Positions 22,140-34,826 of a stretch of 64,000 nt of DNA are shown here, piece after piece. Position 1 is the first letter of the stretch. Each line of letters starts with the position of its first letter. A program made the translations under genes and the position numbers. A model generated the notes under the pieces. The model was not told where the DNA came from. It saw only the letters and a program-made list of their open reading frames with translations, and did not search any database. The stretch is taken from contig CAVNZM010000001.1 in the NCBI GenBank assembly GCA_963693365.1, forward strand, positions 17,422,001 to 17,486,000, given 5' to 3'. The DNA is from Amoebidium appalachense (taxonomy: Eukaryota; Ichthyosporea).

Positions 22140-24216
22140 AAAAAAAAAAAAAAAGGCAGCACAAGGACACACACGCGAAGAAAAGAATTCCTATCAACCG
22201 ACAGCTAGTCGGCTCAGCTAATAATATAACCTTTCTTGTAGTTACCCCCCCCCCCCCCCCCTCCCCCACCACCACCACCCCCCCACCACCCCCCCGCCCC
22301 TCCCCCCTCCCCCCAACACACACACGATCACACAAAAACTTCCTCCCCCTCCACCCTTCCCTCCCTCCCTCTAACTCAAATATCCGCCCACTCCACAGGG
22401 CATTTGCCGATCAAATCGAAGGTGCGGCTTGACATTGTTTATAGTTTATCCCCTTGCAGACGCCCCATTCCTCCACCCCCCCCACCCCAAACACACACAC
22501 ACAAACACACTGCTTCCACTACCACACGTACCCGCTGCACCCATGCACCTATCCACACACGCAGGCATGCACACGCACACACACTCATTCACACACACAC
22601 ACACACACAACACATCACGTCTGCAACAACGAAGACTGAATTGAAAATGGGAAAAAAGCTTAGAAAGCTGAAGGGCCAAGGGTAGGAAAAGCGTGAGCCA
22701 TGCATGATACGGGGCAGTAAAACCGGAATAAGTGGTGAAGGCTACCGAGTATTAATTTTCCTTTATTTCCACCATTAATAAACTTTATATGCTACTCTCT
22801 TATTTTTGTTTTCATTATGCCACCGCCGTGTTCTCTATCCGGGTTTGTTCACTTTGCATTTGTTATACCGTGGCTGTTTTTATGCTGGGTTGGCTTAATC
22901 CTAGCATTGTCAGAGGCTAGATGGTTGTGGTTGTGGTTGTGGTTGTGGTGTGTGTGTGTCTGTGTATGTGTGTGTGCGTGTGTGCGTGCGTGTGCGTGTG
23001 TGTGTGTGTGGTGGGGGGGAAGGGGGGGTGGGGGGGGGGGGGGGAGGAGGGAGGAGGGGTATTCAAAGGATTAGGGCAAAAGGGGGTGCGGGTGAGAGGG
23101 GGGTTGGGGGGGGGGGGGGGGGATGGAAGTGGCATCAATATAGATGAAATTCCTTAATTTTTCTGATTGGACGGGCAGGTGATGAGGAGCAACATGCGGT
23201 GTACCGGCGGAAGGTCGTGGAATACATGAAGGCACACAGGGCGGACTTTGAGCCCTTTGTGGAGGATGACGTGTAGGTGCGCCCTCGGACTCTTCATTTT
23301 GTCTGTGTGATATTAAGATGTAACATAGGGCTCACTTGCTGTTTGTTGTACGAATCAAAATTTGTGTACCGGGTAATATTTTTATTTCTCCCCCCTCCCC
23401 CCCCCCCTCCCCCCCCCCCCCCCCCCCCCCAGCACACAAACACATGCACACCCACCCACCCACCCTCGCTACCCACACCCCTCCTACCCCCTTCTCCTCC
23501 ACCTTCCCGCCATGCCACAAACCTATTCTTTAGTGATCTGGAAGAAGGAGGAGGGGGGTGGACTGATGGGGGGGGGGGAAGGGGGGAACAATGTTTACGT
23601 GAAGTGCTTTATTAGCAGAATGTACTTTTTAAAGGAGAAAGTTGGGGGTGGAGGGGGGAGTGAGGGCTGGCAGCAGGATAACTCAACCCCTATCTCTGAG
23701 CAAATAGCAGGGTCCAGAACGTGTGCAGTGGTCAGTTGCGGTGGGGAGGAGGGGGAGGAGGGCCGGGTGTGTGTGTGTGTAGGGGGGGGGGGGGGGGGGG
23801 GGAGACGTGATCGAGGCAGTGGTTGGGTTTATGCAGAACCGGGTTGGTAAGTGGGTGGCGAGGGGAGGGGAGGGGGGAAAGGTGGTGGGTGGTAACGGGT
23901 TGAAAGAGGGAGACAGAGTTGAATAGTTTATGAACGGTGCACACACTCTTGAGGAAGTACAGTGTTTGCTTCGTTCATTGAGTGCAATGATTTGGATAGG
24001 GATGGAAAAGAAGGGTGGGAGCAGGTCAGGTGGAGGGGAGAAATAGGGTTAGGAGAAGGGTAGAAAGGAGGGAGGAGAGGTGTATGCACACACGTGGTGC
24101 TATTGGCTGCAGGCCCTTCGACAAGCACATTAGTGACCTTGCTGAGGATGGCACCTTTGGAGGCAACGACAGCATCGTGGCTTTTGCACGTCTCATGGGG
24201 GTATGTCTTGTATAAA

Positions 24217-24252
<36 letters not shown>

Positions 24253-24958
24253 CCCTCTTGCCTCGTCCCCCCCCCTCCCCCCGTACCCCAACCCCATTCC
24301 TCTTCCTTTCTCCTTCCCGTCTCCCCCCTCCCCTCTCCCCCGGTTAACATGACATGCACAGTCGCAATACCTCCCCCCCTGCCCGCTCCCCCTCTTTCTA
24401 TCTACCCTCCCCCTGTCTTCCATTCCTTCTTCCCCCCTACCTTGCCCAAAACACACACACAAACACACTGCCACCAACAAGGCCACCTCCCCTGGGGCTT
24501 GCTGTGCTTTTCTACTTGCTCCCTCCCACTAAACCCAAACCTCAGCAACCTATTTGTCCACTCTTCTCCTCATCTCACTCCTGCCAACTTCAATTCTGAG
24601 GCGCCTATAGGATTCCCCCTCCCCCCTTCCCCCCCCCCCCCCCCCCCCCCCTGCCCCTGCCCCCCCGTTCAATTGATATAGCACGTCTCTGTTGGCCAGG
24701 CAATAGACTTCTTGTAAACTTGCTGCTTGGGGTCACTGATAGTATTCGCCTGTACCCCCCCCCCCCCCCCCCCCCCTATTGCAGGCTTCCACTGCCCCTC
24801 TCCTCCTATCCTCCATGCCCTTTTTCTTATTCCCCCCCCCCCCCCCCAAACCCCCCCTCCCTCCCTTCTTCCCCTTTCTCCAAAGCTGCCTCTGCCGTTC
24901 ATGCCCTTTCTCTCTTGATCTCTGTCGATCTCCACCCCCTGTCCCCCCTCCCCCCCCC

Positions 24959-24997
<39 letters not shown>

Positions 24998-26893
24998 ACA
25001 CACACACCCCACCCATCCCCCCCCCCCACACACACACACACACACGCACACCCCCATCCTCCCCCCCCCCCCCCCCCCCCCTCCACTCCCAGGTCAACGT
25101 GTCCATCCATCAACTTGATGCTCCACGGTGGAATATCGCTACGGATAATGATACACGAAAGCCAGTAGTACATTTGGCGTATGGTGCCCCCCCCCCCCTT
25201 CCCCCTCTCCCCGGCTTTCACGGCCCAGGCCCTCATTCCTACTTCCCGTTCACTCTTGACCAACATGTGTGTAGTGTGCACGCGTACACACACACACACG
25301 TGCACAAGCATGTGGATTGCAGTTTTACTCTCTCACCTTGACCCACTTCCTCACTTTCCCTCTACAACACTGTACAACATTCTACTTCTTGGTTATTAGT
25401 TCAGAACGCAACTCTCTACAGAGACCCAAATGCCGCCAGCACACATGCGTCCCCGATCCATTGAACACGAACACACGTTACCCTTTCCTTTTATCGGATG
25501 ATTAGAGCATCAGGATTTAACGAATGGGTTATTCCTGCAGCTATCACAACTACGAGCACTACTCATCGGTACGACCAAGCGACAGTGGTGCAAGACCTAA
25601 GGCACCCCCTGTGGTTATACCAAAAAAAAAGGTGGGTGGTGTGTATGTGTGTGTATTTGTTGTGGGTGGGTGAGTGAGGATGAGGGGGATGGGGGGAGGG
25701 GGGAGGAGCCGGGGGGGGGGGGGGGGGGGGAGGGGGAGGGGGGGAGGGGGGAGTGTCCTTGTGTTACGTTGGGTGTGGGTGTGGATGTGGGTGTGCCTGT
25801 GTTGTGTTGTGTGTGGATGTGAGAACAGGTTGGCCTGTGTTGTGGGTTGGTGCTGTGTTGTGGATGTCAGTGTGGGGGTCACATTGAATGTGCTTGTGCT
25901 GTGTGTGGGTGTGGGTGTCTGATTGTTGTGTTAGAATGTCAAGTGGCACAGGTGTTCAAAATGGAATAAGAAGATGCGTAAGGAGAGGCCCCTACGTTTG
26001 GCATTTATGAGCGGTGATGGCCATTCGAATGTGTGCTTTCCTTTTTTCTTTTGCTCTTTTCTTTTCCTTTTTTGTGTGTGTGTGTGTGTGTTGTGTGTGC
26101 TGTTGTTGTTATTCATCCCTGGGAGGTTGCCGGGGGGGGGGAGGGGGGGGGGGGGGGGGGGGGGGGGGCTAGAAGATGGGAGGGAACGGGCTTCATTCTT
26201 CTCCTTCTTTCTTTGTGTTTGTATGTGTTCTGGTGGGTGGAAGGGGTGGGGGTGGAGGGGGTTTGGGGGGGGGGGGGGGGGGGGGGGGTTAAGGAGCAAG
26301 AAGATGTCTTCTTGTGCCTACATGCATGTTGATGACGTCATTCATGCAGCCCCTCCAATCAGTTCCCTCCAAACCACCGGAGGACAGGCCGTCTGCCACA
26401 GAGCAAAGAATCATGACTGCAACTGGTACTCCCCCCTCCCCCCCCCCCCCCCTCCCCCGGCCCACCACCACCAAAAAAAGAAACAAAAAGAAAAAACGAA
26501 AAAGAAATAAAAAGCCACCAATGTGTATAGCCGTGCTCCGCACTTACACGACCTTCGATCGTTGCCCTTCTTCTCCCCTCACCCACTGTATGGTCGGCAT
26601 CTTTACACATCCTTGCACACACACACCATATCTAAATTTATGCAGCTGCCTCGTGTCCCCCCCCCCCCCCCCCCCCCCCCTTCCCCCCCCAACATACACA
26701 CACACCTCTCTCTCTCTCTCCCTCCCTCCCTCCCTTCCGCCTCCTTCCCCTTTTTCTGATCCCCCTGCTGTGGTCACGAATCCCTGGGTGTGCCTGTTTG
26801 GACGGACGTGTAGGTGCAGGAGAGGATGACATAGAGAAGGCGAAAGGTGGCGGTGGAACGGATATCATGTCATGAGTCCATTTTTATATTAGC

Positions 26894-26931
<38 letters not shown>

Positions 26932-27842
26932 CGGCACCCCTACTGCCACCGCCGGCACATGGGGGTCTGCATGCATGACCATCACCACCACACCCATGCA
27001 CCCTAGATCGTGCCTTAGACTGTGCTTTTCCCTCCCCCTACTCCTCCTGATTCACACATCTTCTCCTCACCCCCCCACACCCCCCCCCCCCACACACACA
27101 CACACCTCCCCCTCCCCTCACCCATCCACCCCCACCCCCACACACTTACCTACCACAACCACAACCACCACCCCCTCTCTCCCTCTCCCTCTCCCACCAA
27201 CACACCTTATTACACCCATATCCTCTTACCTTCCACCCCACCCTTCTCTCCACGCAGGCAACCAAGATCTAGACCTCATACGGTCCATACTTGAAGACTG
27301 TGGGGGGGATGAGGAGTGTGCAGTCGACATGCTCTGCCAGATTGGCGTTGGGCCCTTGTCACAGGCACAAGGTGGGTGCCGTGCACAGAATAGAGACAAC
27401 ATCTCGTGTGGGTGGGTAAGGGAGGGGCCCCAGGAGGGGGGGAGCTTAGCTCGTTACCCAAAAGACCATTAATTTATTGGGTTGGAAGTGATATGCAAAA
27501 ACTACACATTGTCCTAGGGATACAAGGGAGGATTTTGGCATAAATCTATTTAGTGTACAGGCTAGCTTTGGGCGAATTATCAGCACCTAATAGTTGGCGC
27601 TGTCGGCTAATCAAGTTGCAAATCTGGTGAACTTCCTCCCCGCTTCATTTGGGGAGTTCTATCTTTGATGCCCACGTATAGTTCCCGTCCCTTCTTTCCC
27701 CCCTGGGGTACTTTTGATGACTGGGGGTCCTCCAGTGGATGGAGTATACGTGCGATACATGCTCCGTGTGCATGCTCTGCAAAATCTGTGTTGATCTGTC
27801 GTTCGTGAATGTATGCTATGTATTCTATACCACATTCTACCC

Positions 27843-27873
<31 letters not shown>

Positions 27874-27991
27874 ACCCCACCACACACACACACCACTCCC
27901 ACGCCCACCACCAGCACCACCATATCACCAACATGATCATTACCGCTGTTACCAACACACACAACATGCAAGCACAAGTGTGTGTGCGTGT

Positions 27992-28081
<90 letters not shown>

Positions 28082-28439
28082 CGCAACGCAACCACGCAAC
28101 AACAACCGCTGCACCCACTAACACATACCTCTCCCAACAGACATCACATCAACAACCACCAACCCTCCTTCATCCCCAACAACACAAGCAGGCGCACCTA
28201 CCAACAATTCCGAAATCACGACCAAAAATGATGAGACAACTCAACCACCTGCGGACGTTGAAAAGACAAAGGGCAAACAGACTGGTGCCAAGGCGGCAAA
28301 AGCAGCAAATGTGTCAAACAGAAAAAGAAAGGAGTTGGCAAAGCAAGAGAAGAAGAGGGCAAAGGCTATCAGCCAATCAAATCAACCGGATGATGATGAG
28401 GAGGGGGTGGCTCAGCAACTCTCGGGTGTGTTCATTTGA
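19470..28439 (+). CDS. OTUD3: OTUD3-like OTU-domain deubiquitinase (11 exons)
   Basis: Cysteine protease that removes ubiquitin chains. Exons: 19470-19515, 20929-20957, 21639-21739, 22399-22421, 23179-23272, 24113-24200, 25093-25178, 25541-25631, 26350-26425, 27258-27371, 28141-28439. All phases agree, giving 348 residues against about 400 in the human protein. The OTU catalytic box is [11 protein letters not shown] with Asp53 and Cys56. Further matches are [43 protein letters not shown] and the catalytic histidine in NYEHYSSVR (His162). A UBA-like segment ([19 protein letters not shown]) and a basic C-terminal coil ([17 protein letters not shown]) follow in the same order as in OTUD3. The first two tiny exons (a basic N-terminus) are inferred from phase and similarity of character; the remainder is secure. 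Confidence 0.93.
20393..20490 (+). repeat. (TA)n tract in OTUD3 intron 1
   Basis: (TATG)n-like sequence passes into about 60 bases of pure TA (20429-20490), inside a 1.4 kb intron otherwise made of (GA)n and (GT/CA)n. Pure TA of this length can extrude as a cruciform. Confidence 0.95.
22016..22154 (+). repeat. (CA)n followed by C-run and A-run in OTUD3 intron 3
   Basis: (CA)n at about 22011-22081, a C-run at about 22099-22129 and an A-run to 22154. It is typical of the composite microsatellites filling this gene's introns. Confidence 0.9.
27728..27840 (-). repeat. Possible remnant of the dispersed repeat element
   Basis: On the minus strand this stretch follows a G-run and resembles the element's start only loosely (a GAATG-like opening, then alternating CATA-rich sequence). 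Divergence is high, so homology is uncertain. It lies in the last OTUD3 intron. Confidence 0.25.
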
Positions 28440-29523
28440 TGTGAATTCCCAAGCTCCCCCCCTCCCCCCCCCCCCCCCCCCCATTTGCCTCCCCCTCCCC
28501 CCCCCCCCCCCCCCCGGGCTCCGCTCCGCTCTCCCTCCATCCCTGTCACCCTCCTTCTACGGGTGTCCGTGACACGCAGACACATGCATTTAACAAGAAT
28601 GCATTAGAGCAAGTGCAGATAGAGATAATTAGGAATGCACAAACCTACATTACGGTCACCTAGAGGAGATGTATTCCATTTACGAGGGCATCTCATTGTC
28701 ATCCGTGCAGGGGCACACACATGTGCGAGCGCGGGCGCGCGCACACACACAAACATGCACATATACTCACACACAAACATTTGCACACATACACACACGG
28801 CACACCCACCCACACCCCCGCGCACACGATCACATTCATATACATTGACAGCACACACACATGGCATGTGTAGTGACGTAGACAGATACCCCGAATGCTG
28901 GCTGCACGTGCAATAGGTATGTTTGGCTATGCACACACATCTGCACACAGTCAGTGCTACTCCTACATAAATGCCTCTGTTAAATTGGCCAAACTGATGA
29001 TGGTGGTTCGAATGAATGACTTCAACTATCCCCGCACTAAGTATGTAGCGCAAAGAAAGACCCCCTGGTATCTGGGGGAAAATGCATTCAATTTGGAAAT
29101 TTCAAAGGGCATTGAGCCCAAGCAGATTAGCAGAGCCACGATTACCTGGGCTCCTTTATGACTTATGTAGGAGCTAAAATACCCATGACTGCAATCCAAT
29201 AAATAAGACCACTGCCACTGGCCTTGTGTTCACGATATCTCTGAGCCGGTGTATATTGGTCATGTCGATCTACCTGCATCGTACTATGACATAATGGCAC
29301 TTGATTGAGGTCGGCCGTTGTGTTTTTGCGCGCACAGCATACTCGTAAATGTATAGATTCGTGCCACTGAGTGTGTCTGTGTGGTTTGTTTCGCGGTGGC
29401 CATATGGTATCTGGTGCTGCCGGTGGTGGTGGCTAATTGCTATGTGGAGGGAAGGGGGGGGGGGGGGGGGAGGGAGGGTGGGGGGGGGGGGGGGGGGGGG
29501 GGAATGGTGGGTGGCCCTCTTTT

Positions 29524-29554
<31 letters not shown>

Positions 29555-29737
29555 GGGGGGTTTGGTTGGTTGGTTGGTTGGTTGGGGTGGGGTGGAAGGG
29601 GGAGGGGAGGGGGGAGGGGGGGGGGGGTTGGATCAGGTTTCTTTCCTGGCTTTGTGTTCGTGACTTTCGAATTCCAACTACGTCTACGTTACCTCCCGGG
29701 ACCCTTCACTAGCAATCCTAACCCTCCATTCAGTTAC

Positions 29738-29788
<51 letters not shown>

Positions 29789-29882
29789 TCCTCCTCCTCC
29801 TCCTCCCCCCCAAAATTTTGGCCTCCTACCCACTCCCTGCTTCGACCTACACAACCGACATGTCGACAGCCCCCCCTCCCCC

Positions 29883-29919
<37 letters not shown>

Positions 29920-29938
29920 ACATGTGCACACACACACA

Positions 29939-29977
<39 letters not shown>

Positions 29978-30027
29978 ACTCTCTCTCGCTCTCCCCCTCT
30001 CCCCCCCCCCCCCCCCCCCTCTCTCCT

Positions 30028-30079
<52 letters not shown>

Positions 30080-30089
30080 CCCCCCCCCC

Positions 30090-30131
<42 letters not shown>

Positions 30132-30653
30132 CCCCCCTTCCCCCCTCAGCTGTCGCCCCCGCCTTTCAACGTGTTTCGTTCCCTCCCTTCCAGTCTCCTT
30201 CTCTTTTCTAGATCATACCCCCCCCCCCCCCCCCCCCCCCCCCTGCCCCCATCTATTTTTTTTTTGTTATAAGCTGCAGTCCTGCCAAGGGTAAGAGCTA
30301 TTTGTTATTGTGCAAAGATCAATAAAATGAATCATTATAAAGATTCAGACCCCGGAAATTGTTGTTTTCCTCTGCCCAGAATCTCTTTTTTGCCTTCGTC
30401 AGCGTAGGTTCCCCCCCACCACCACCCCCCCACAAACCCCCCTCGCCCCTCCCCCCCAACACCCCCTTCCCCGCCCCCAGTGCCTTCCTCCCCCCGTTGT
30501 CCTTTTTTGGGGATGCTGGGCCCTCTCGGATTTGGGGTTGTGCTTGTGCATGTCCAGCTACCCCCTCCCCCTCCCCCCTCTTCCCCACCCACCCACATGC
30601 ACAGTTGTCATGCCCGCACGCGGCAATGCCAGTGGCACGCATGCGCGCTCCAT

Positions 30654-30700
<47 letters not shown>

Positions 30701-31087
30701 CACACACACAGAAGTCTCTCTGCAGATGCAGTTGGAACTAGGCATCGAGACAAGTACACACTGCACATCCTTGCAGTCAACAGTCCGGTTCATAGTCCCA
30801 AAAAATACATGAAGCAATTTCTTTGGATATGAAGAACAGTTTGTGAGGGAGTGAGGGAGAAGAGGAGAGAGAGAGGGAGGGGGGGGGGGGGGGGGAGAGG
30901 GAGGAAGGAAGGGGGATGAAACTGTGTGCAGTCTGTAGGGCCCGGCACCGCGTGTGAAGAACTCTAAGAACCTTGGCCTCTCGTTTCTGATTGTGGCTGT
31001 GGCGGATGCACGAGGGTTTTCCTTTTCCTTTTTTTTCCTTTTTTTTCGGAGGGGAGGAGGGGGGGGGGGGGGGGGGGGGGGGGAGGG

Positions 31088-31124
<37 letters not shown>

Positions 31125-31842
31125 AGGAGTGACTGGTGGGTGCACGCGATTGCATGGGGTCTGGCACGCGAGACTCTCGGAGCTTAGCTTTTAGAATCTC
31201 TGTATCGATTGAAGTTCGTAATTTGCATGCCTTTTTCCTTTTTCCTTTCTTTGTTTAATTTGGGAGGAGGGGGGAGCTCGATCGAGAAGGAAGGAGGGCG
31301 GAGCTCGATTGAGGAGGAAGGGGGGCGTAGGGAAGGGTGGCGGGGGTGGCATGTTACTGCGTGATAGGGACAATGGTGTTTCAGTTGTTTATCAGCTACT
31401 GTAACATACTTTGTAACATTCTCTTTCACGGTGTTTTCAATGATATCATACAGTGTATAAATAATGTCGTGCGTTGACTCGTTTTGACCTGTGAAGACAC
31501 ACTGACCAGCAGATGCCCTCACTCTGAGTCACACACATCATGGCCGGACTCATTGTTATGCATTTTTATGGCAGAAAGAAAACCTCTAAGGGTGGCAGCA
31601 CAATTATCTCTTTAATGTTATTCACCGAGTTCGTTAGTAAATATACAGCACATGCATATGGAAACGCGGCACATGTACCGTAATATCGGAAACATGCACA
31701 TGTACATGCATATGGAAACATGCATGGCCATCAAGTTGACCTTGTCAGATTGCACGCCAACATGTCGACATGGTATTGAATCGGCGAGTAGTTGTAATAT
31801 GTTCTATGGTGCACACTGCGAGACACATAACCTCACACGTGA
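28440..31842. other. Intergenic region between OTUD3 and RNase T2 copy B (both 3' ends)
   Basis: C-runs and (CT)n near 28450-28520, CA-rich sequence at 28720-28870, then about 500 bases of ordinary sequence (28890-29400). Large G-runs (29455-29560), C-runs (29740-29920), (CT)n (29941-30130), (CA)n (30657-30710) and G-runs (30880-31125) follow. AATAAATAAG at about 29200 could be a poly-A signal. An open stretch at 28895-29161 has normal composition but no start or splice support. Positions 31492-31512 match the 3' flank of RNase T2 copy A. Confidence 0.5.
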
Positions 31843-32929
31843 CTAATCATTAATATTGGTGGCTGGACTTGATGCGCCCACGGCCACATAGCCGGTAGCA
31901 GCCTCGGCCTCGCGGATCTGATCGATGGGGACACCCATGAAGCACTCCTTCTCCTTGCCCTTGCAGGCACCCTCAATCGTGCCATCTGCAAGGAGGTTCT
32001 CCAGCAGAGCAACACTGGTGTTGAAGTAGTGCGCCTGGTCACGCACAATGCCGGCCGCAAGCATGCAGGTGCCGTGCTTCTCCCATTCGTGGCGCCAGAA
32101 GTAGTCCTGCCCGCAACCTTCAGACATGCAGGTCGGCCAGAACTGCAGGAACAGATGGGTATGCTTATCAATATTCATGTGTTCGATTTCAACTCTTGGT
32201 TACGATTAGCTAGTCAAAGTCATGTGCGAAACATATATTAGTTCCACATGCAGCGTATGCTAGTCACTACTGATATCACGTATACATTGAAATCAGCACG
32301 TGCACGAGCTACTTTGGGAGGGTCGCTTATCCAAAAAAAAAAAAAAAAAAAAAAGGTACCAAGCCCTTTCCGAAGCCTCTACAGTTATCAACAATGTTCA
32401 TATGTATGCATGAAGCTGATAATTGAAGGTACTCCCAAACCTTACAGCCGGGCAGCCTGCAGCAGCTGATCATGACTCCGAAGCGTGCAGAGTGCAAGCA
32501 CATGCGCATGCATTTCTGAGTGGGACAGCTATAGTGAAGTCAAGTTACCTTCAAAAGCCGGTCATACAAAGGAGCAAGTGCCTCGGGCCTGTATGTGTCT
32601 ACATCGCCGTTCATGTCCGGCTCAGCGCACAGGCAAGGGTAGCCGCCGATTGCGTAGTTGGGCCACAGACCGTGGATGGTCCACTCAGACGTGGGTGTGC
32701 ACTTGGACAGGGCAAACGTGTAGGTCAGTTCGCTGATGGGGCCCACACAGGCAGTATAGCATTTGGCAAAGTCTTTGGACTCACAAGCCATGGCCGTAGG
32801 GCAGCTGGTGGCGTTCACACCAATGGGCGGCATCAGGGTGGAAGCTGGCGTACTGGTGGGCAAAGAGAGGGCCGAGGGCAGAAGGGAAATGGCCCCACCA
32901 AGGCAGGCGAATGCAAGGGGGATAGGCAT
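31843..32929 (-). CDS. RNASET2: Secreted ribonuclease T2, copy B
   Basis: Paralogue of the gene at 15973-16889. Exons 32929-32549 and 32142-31843, joined in phase 0 (GTAACT donor, CTGCAG acceptor), encode 226 residues. The N-terminus (MPIPLAFACLGGAISLLPS) is a likely signal peptide. CAS I is WTIHGLWPNY with His86, where Asp of copy A is Asn; CAS II is HEWEKHGTC with Glu146, Lys149 and His150. All catalytic residues are intact, so it should be active. First exons differ from copy A at many positions, while most of the second exon shows no differences between the genes. The C-terminus differs (ASSPATNIND versus AVINWSL in copy A). The intron is longer than in copy A. Confidence 0.95.
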
Positions 32930-33090
32930 TTTTCTGTAAAGTATTTGAGGCGGAACGCTTTGAAATTTGCGTTTTATTTTTTGATTAAATTGTAAAGTTA
33001 GGTTGCTAAATAATCACCACAGGGCACTAAAGGAAGCAGATCGCGAAGGCGTGCGGGCAAATTGTGAAGTTGGTCGTTGTGTTGTCTTCA

Positions 33091-33143
33091 AATATATACA
33101 CTGCAACAGGTATGCAGGTAAGCGCAGAGTTGCATTTGATTGG
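33091..33143 (-). promoter_or_regulatory. Promoter of RNase T2 copy B: TATA and CCAAT boxes
   Basis: On the minus strand AGCCAATCAAA (complement of 33135-33145) lies upstream of TGTATATATTTG (complement of about 33089-33100), about 165 bases before the start codon. The layout is the same as for copy A, although the flanking sequence has diverged. Confidence 0.5.
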
Positions 33144-33252
33144 CTTTATAGTTATCCAACACAACTAATATGATTGGACAAGATTGTTAGAAGTCATCTG
33201 ATTGGAAGACTGAATGCTGAATCACCCAAGACCTAAACTCCGTAAGTAGTTT

Positions 33253-34157
33253 TTTTTTTTCTTTTCTTTTTTTCTTTTGACTCGGGTTTATTGATCCGTT
33301 GATGAAGGCAACGTGCAGCCACAGGCTACATAACCACCAACAACTGAAAAAGCCAAAGCTACGAAATAAAAATAAAGCGACAAGTGACAAAGGACACCAG
33401 CGGGCAAAACCTTAAGTGTACGTGTATGCGTGAAACTAGTTTGCTCCAACTAGTCATATGCATCGATGTTGACCAGACCACACTCCGCAAGAAGACATCA
33501 TTGCTGCTCCTTCCCAACAGGCCCCCCTCAAAACCTACCGATGCACAGCAAGCAAGTCAGCCTCTAAAAGAGCAATGCAGACCAAATCTGAGCTAAAAAA
33601 CAATCCCAACGGGCCCGGCCCCTAGATAACCCGGTGAAACTGCATCTAGCTCTCTGATCATGATAAGGTGGCCTAGTTGTGGCAGGACACACAGAAAAAC
33701 ACAATTACAGAATGCATGCACGCAAACCCGGTCATTGCCATACGACTGGAGGCTAAAGACTGGCAGTCACTTGGAAAACTCCCCGACGACCAAGTAGCCG
33801 CCCCTCCACGCACGCAGCGCAGAAGTAGCTGAAGAAGTTGCAGCAGCCCACCGTCAATAGATCGCGTAGAAGCGTAGACAGCGTGTAGAAGTTACCATAG
33901 GTTGCAGTGGACCACCAGGCGTTGAAGAAACCACTTCTCAAGCAAGAAACTCCGCGAAAGGGAGATGCCCCCACACTCTTACAGCAGTAGGAATACACCA
34001 GGCCACACCACACACACGCTGCAGTCACGTTCCCCTGAGTGGGACTCCCTCCCACCACAAAAAGAAGAAACGAAAGCCTTTATATACCTGCCATGGTGAA
34101 GATTCGGGGAAAAAAAGTTGACGTGACAGCTAAGAGATCGAAGTGAAAGTGAAGTCC
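33253..34157 (-). mobile_element. Possible poly-A retroposed segment with short target duplication
   Basis: Read on the minus strand the segment ends with AATAAA (complement of about 33286-33291) and, after a short gap, a tail of A broken by G (33251-33279). The ten bases TAAGTAGTTT occur on both sides (33242-33251 and 34158-34167), as a target-site duplication would. This fits LINE-mediated retroposition of a transcript of about 0.9 kb. The alternative is an ordinary gene with a genomic A-rich 3' end and a chance repeat. Confidence 0.35.
33753..34094 (-). CDS. Possible small Cys-rich protein, 100 residues
   Basis: A non-repetitive open frame (34048-33753) rich in Cys and aromatic residues: VWCGLVYSYCCKSVG, GFFNAWWSTATYGNFYTL and GCCNFFSYFCAACVEG. 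It has no ATG of its own. A seven-base first exon ATGGCAG (34094-34088) followed by a 39-base GT-AG intron would supply one in frame. That intron begins GTATATAAAGG, which looks like a TATA box, so the transcript may instead start inside it and be non-coding. Family unknown; clustered CC and CxxC motifs suggest a membrane-associated or metal-binding protein. Weak call. Confidence 0.3.
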
Positions 34158-34167
34158 CCTAAGTAGT

Positions 34168-34773
34168 TTCCGTAGTATCCAGCTATGACGCACAAATTCG
34201 CGAGCTTCCGACGGAGATCTCTAGAGATCGCAGGGAGGCATCACTCCAAGTGACTGCAGTATAATTATCCTGTTTTTTTTTGTTTTTTTTGCGTTTGAGG
34301 AGCTTCAGCGTAATATAAAGTCACTGTCAGAACGCACGGTCGGATCACGACTAATTTACGACAGTACGCTGTACGACTTTCAAGTCAGAACAGCAATTCC
34401 CGTGTTCCCGAACTTCCCCCCCCCCTTCATGGTTTAGGGGGATCAAAGCCGAGTCCCGGGCCTGGGTAGCCTTGCGGACTGACGCCGAGGTCACGGCGGG
34501 CCGGCCCTGCCGGGACTCCTTCACTGTTCAAGGTGTACCTACACAAGGTGCAGAGAGAGAGGAGAAGGGGGGGGGAGGGGGTTGGAAGGGGGGGGGGGGA
34601 GGGGGGGAGGGGGGGGGGGGGCTTATTGTATGATCATGAACTAGTGTTGTTTTTCGCGTTTCACAAGTCACTTGCGTTAGAACCTCGTACATAGTGTACG
34701 TGCGGCACACGCAAATCATGACATTCGCGTGCAACACACCACGTGCATGCGTGCTGCAGCTGCGCAGGCAGGG

Positions 34774-34826
<53 letters not shown>

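Noticed and set aside
27965-28085. CRISPR-like regular repetition
   Set aside because: Simple dinucleotide repeats without spacers in a eukaryotic intron; not a CRISPR array.
34430-34520. GC-rich block GGGCCTGGGTAGCCTTGCGG as a possible tRNA or rRNA fragment
   Set aside because: I could not fold it into a cloverleaf or match it to a conserved rRNA segment.
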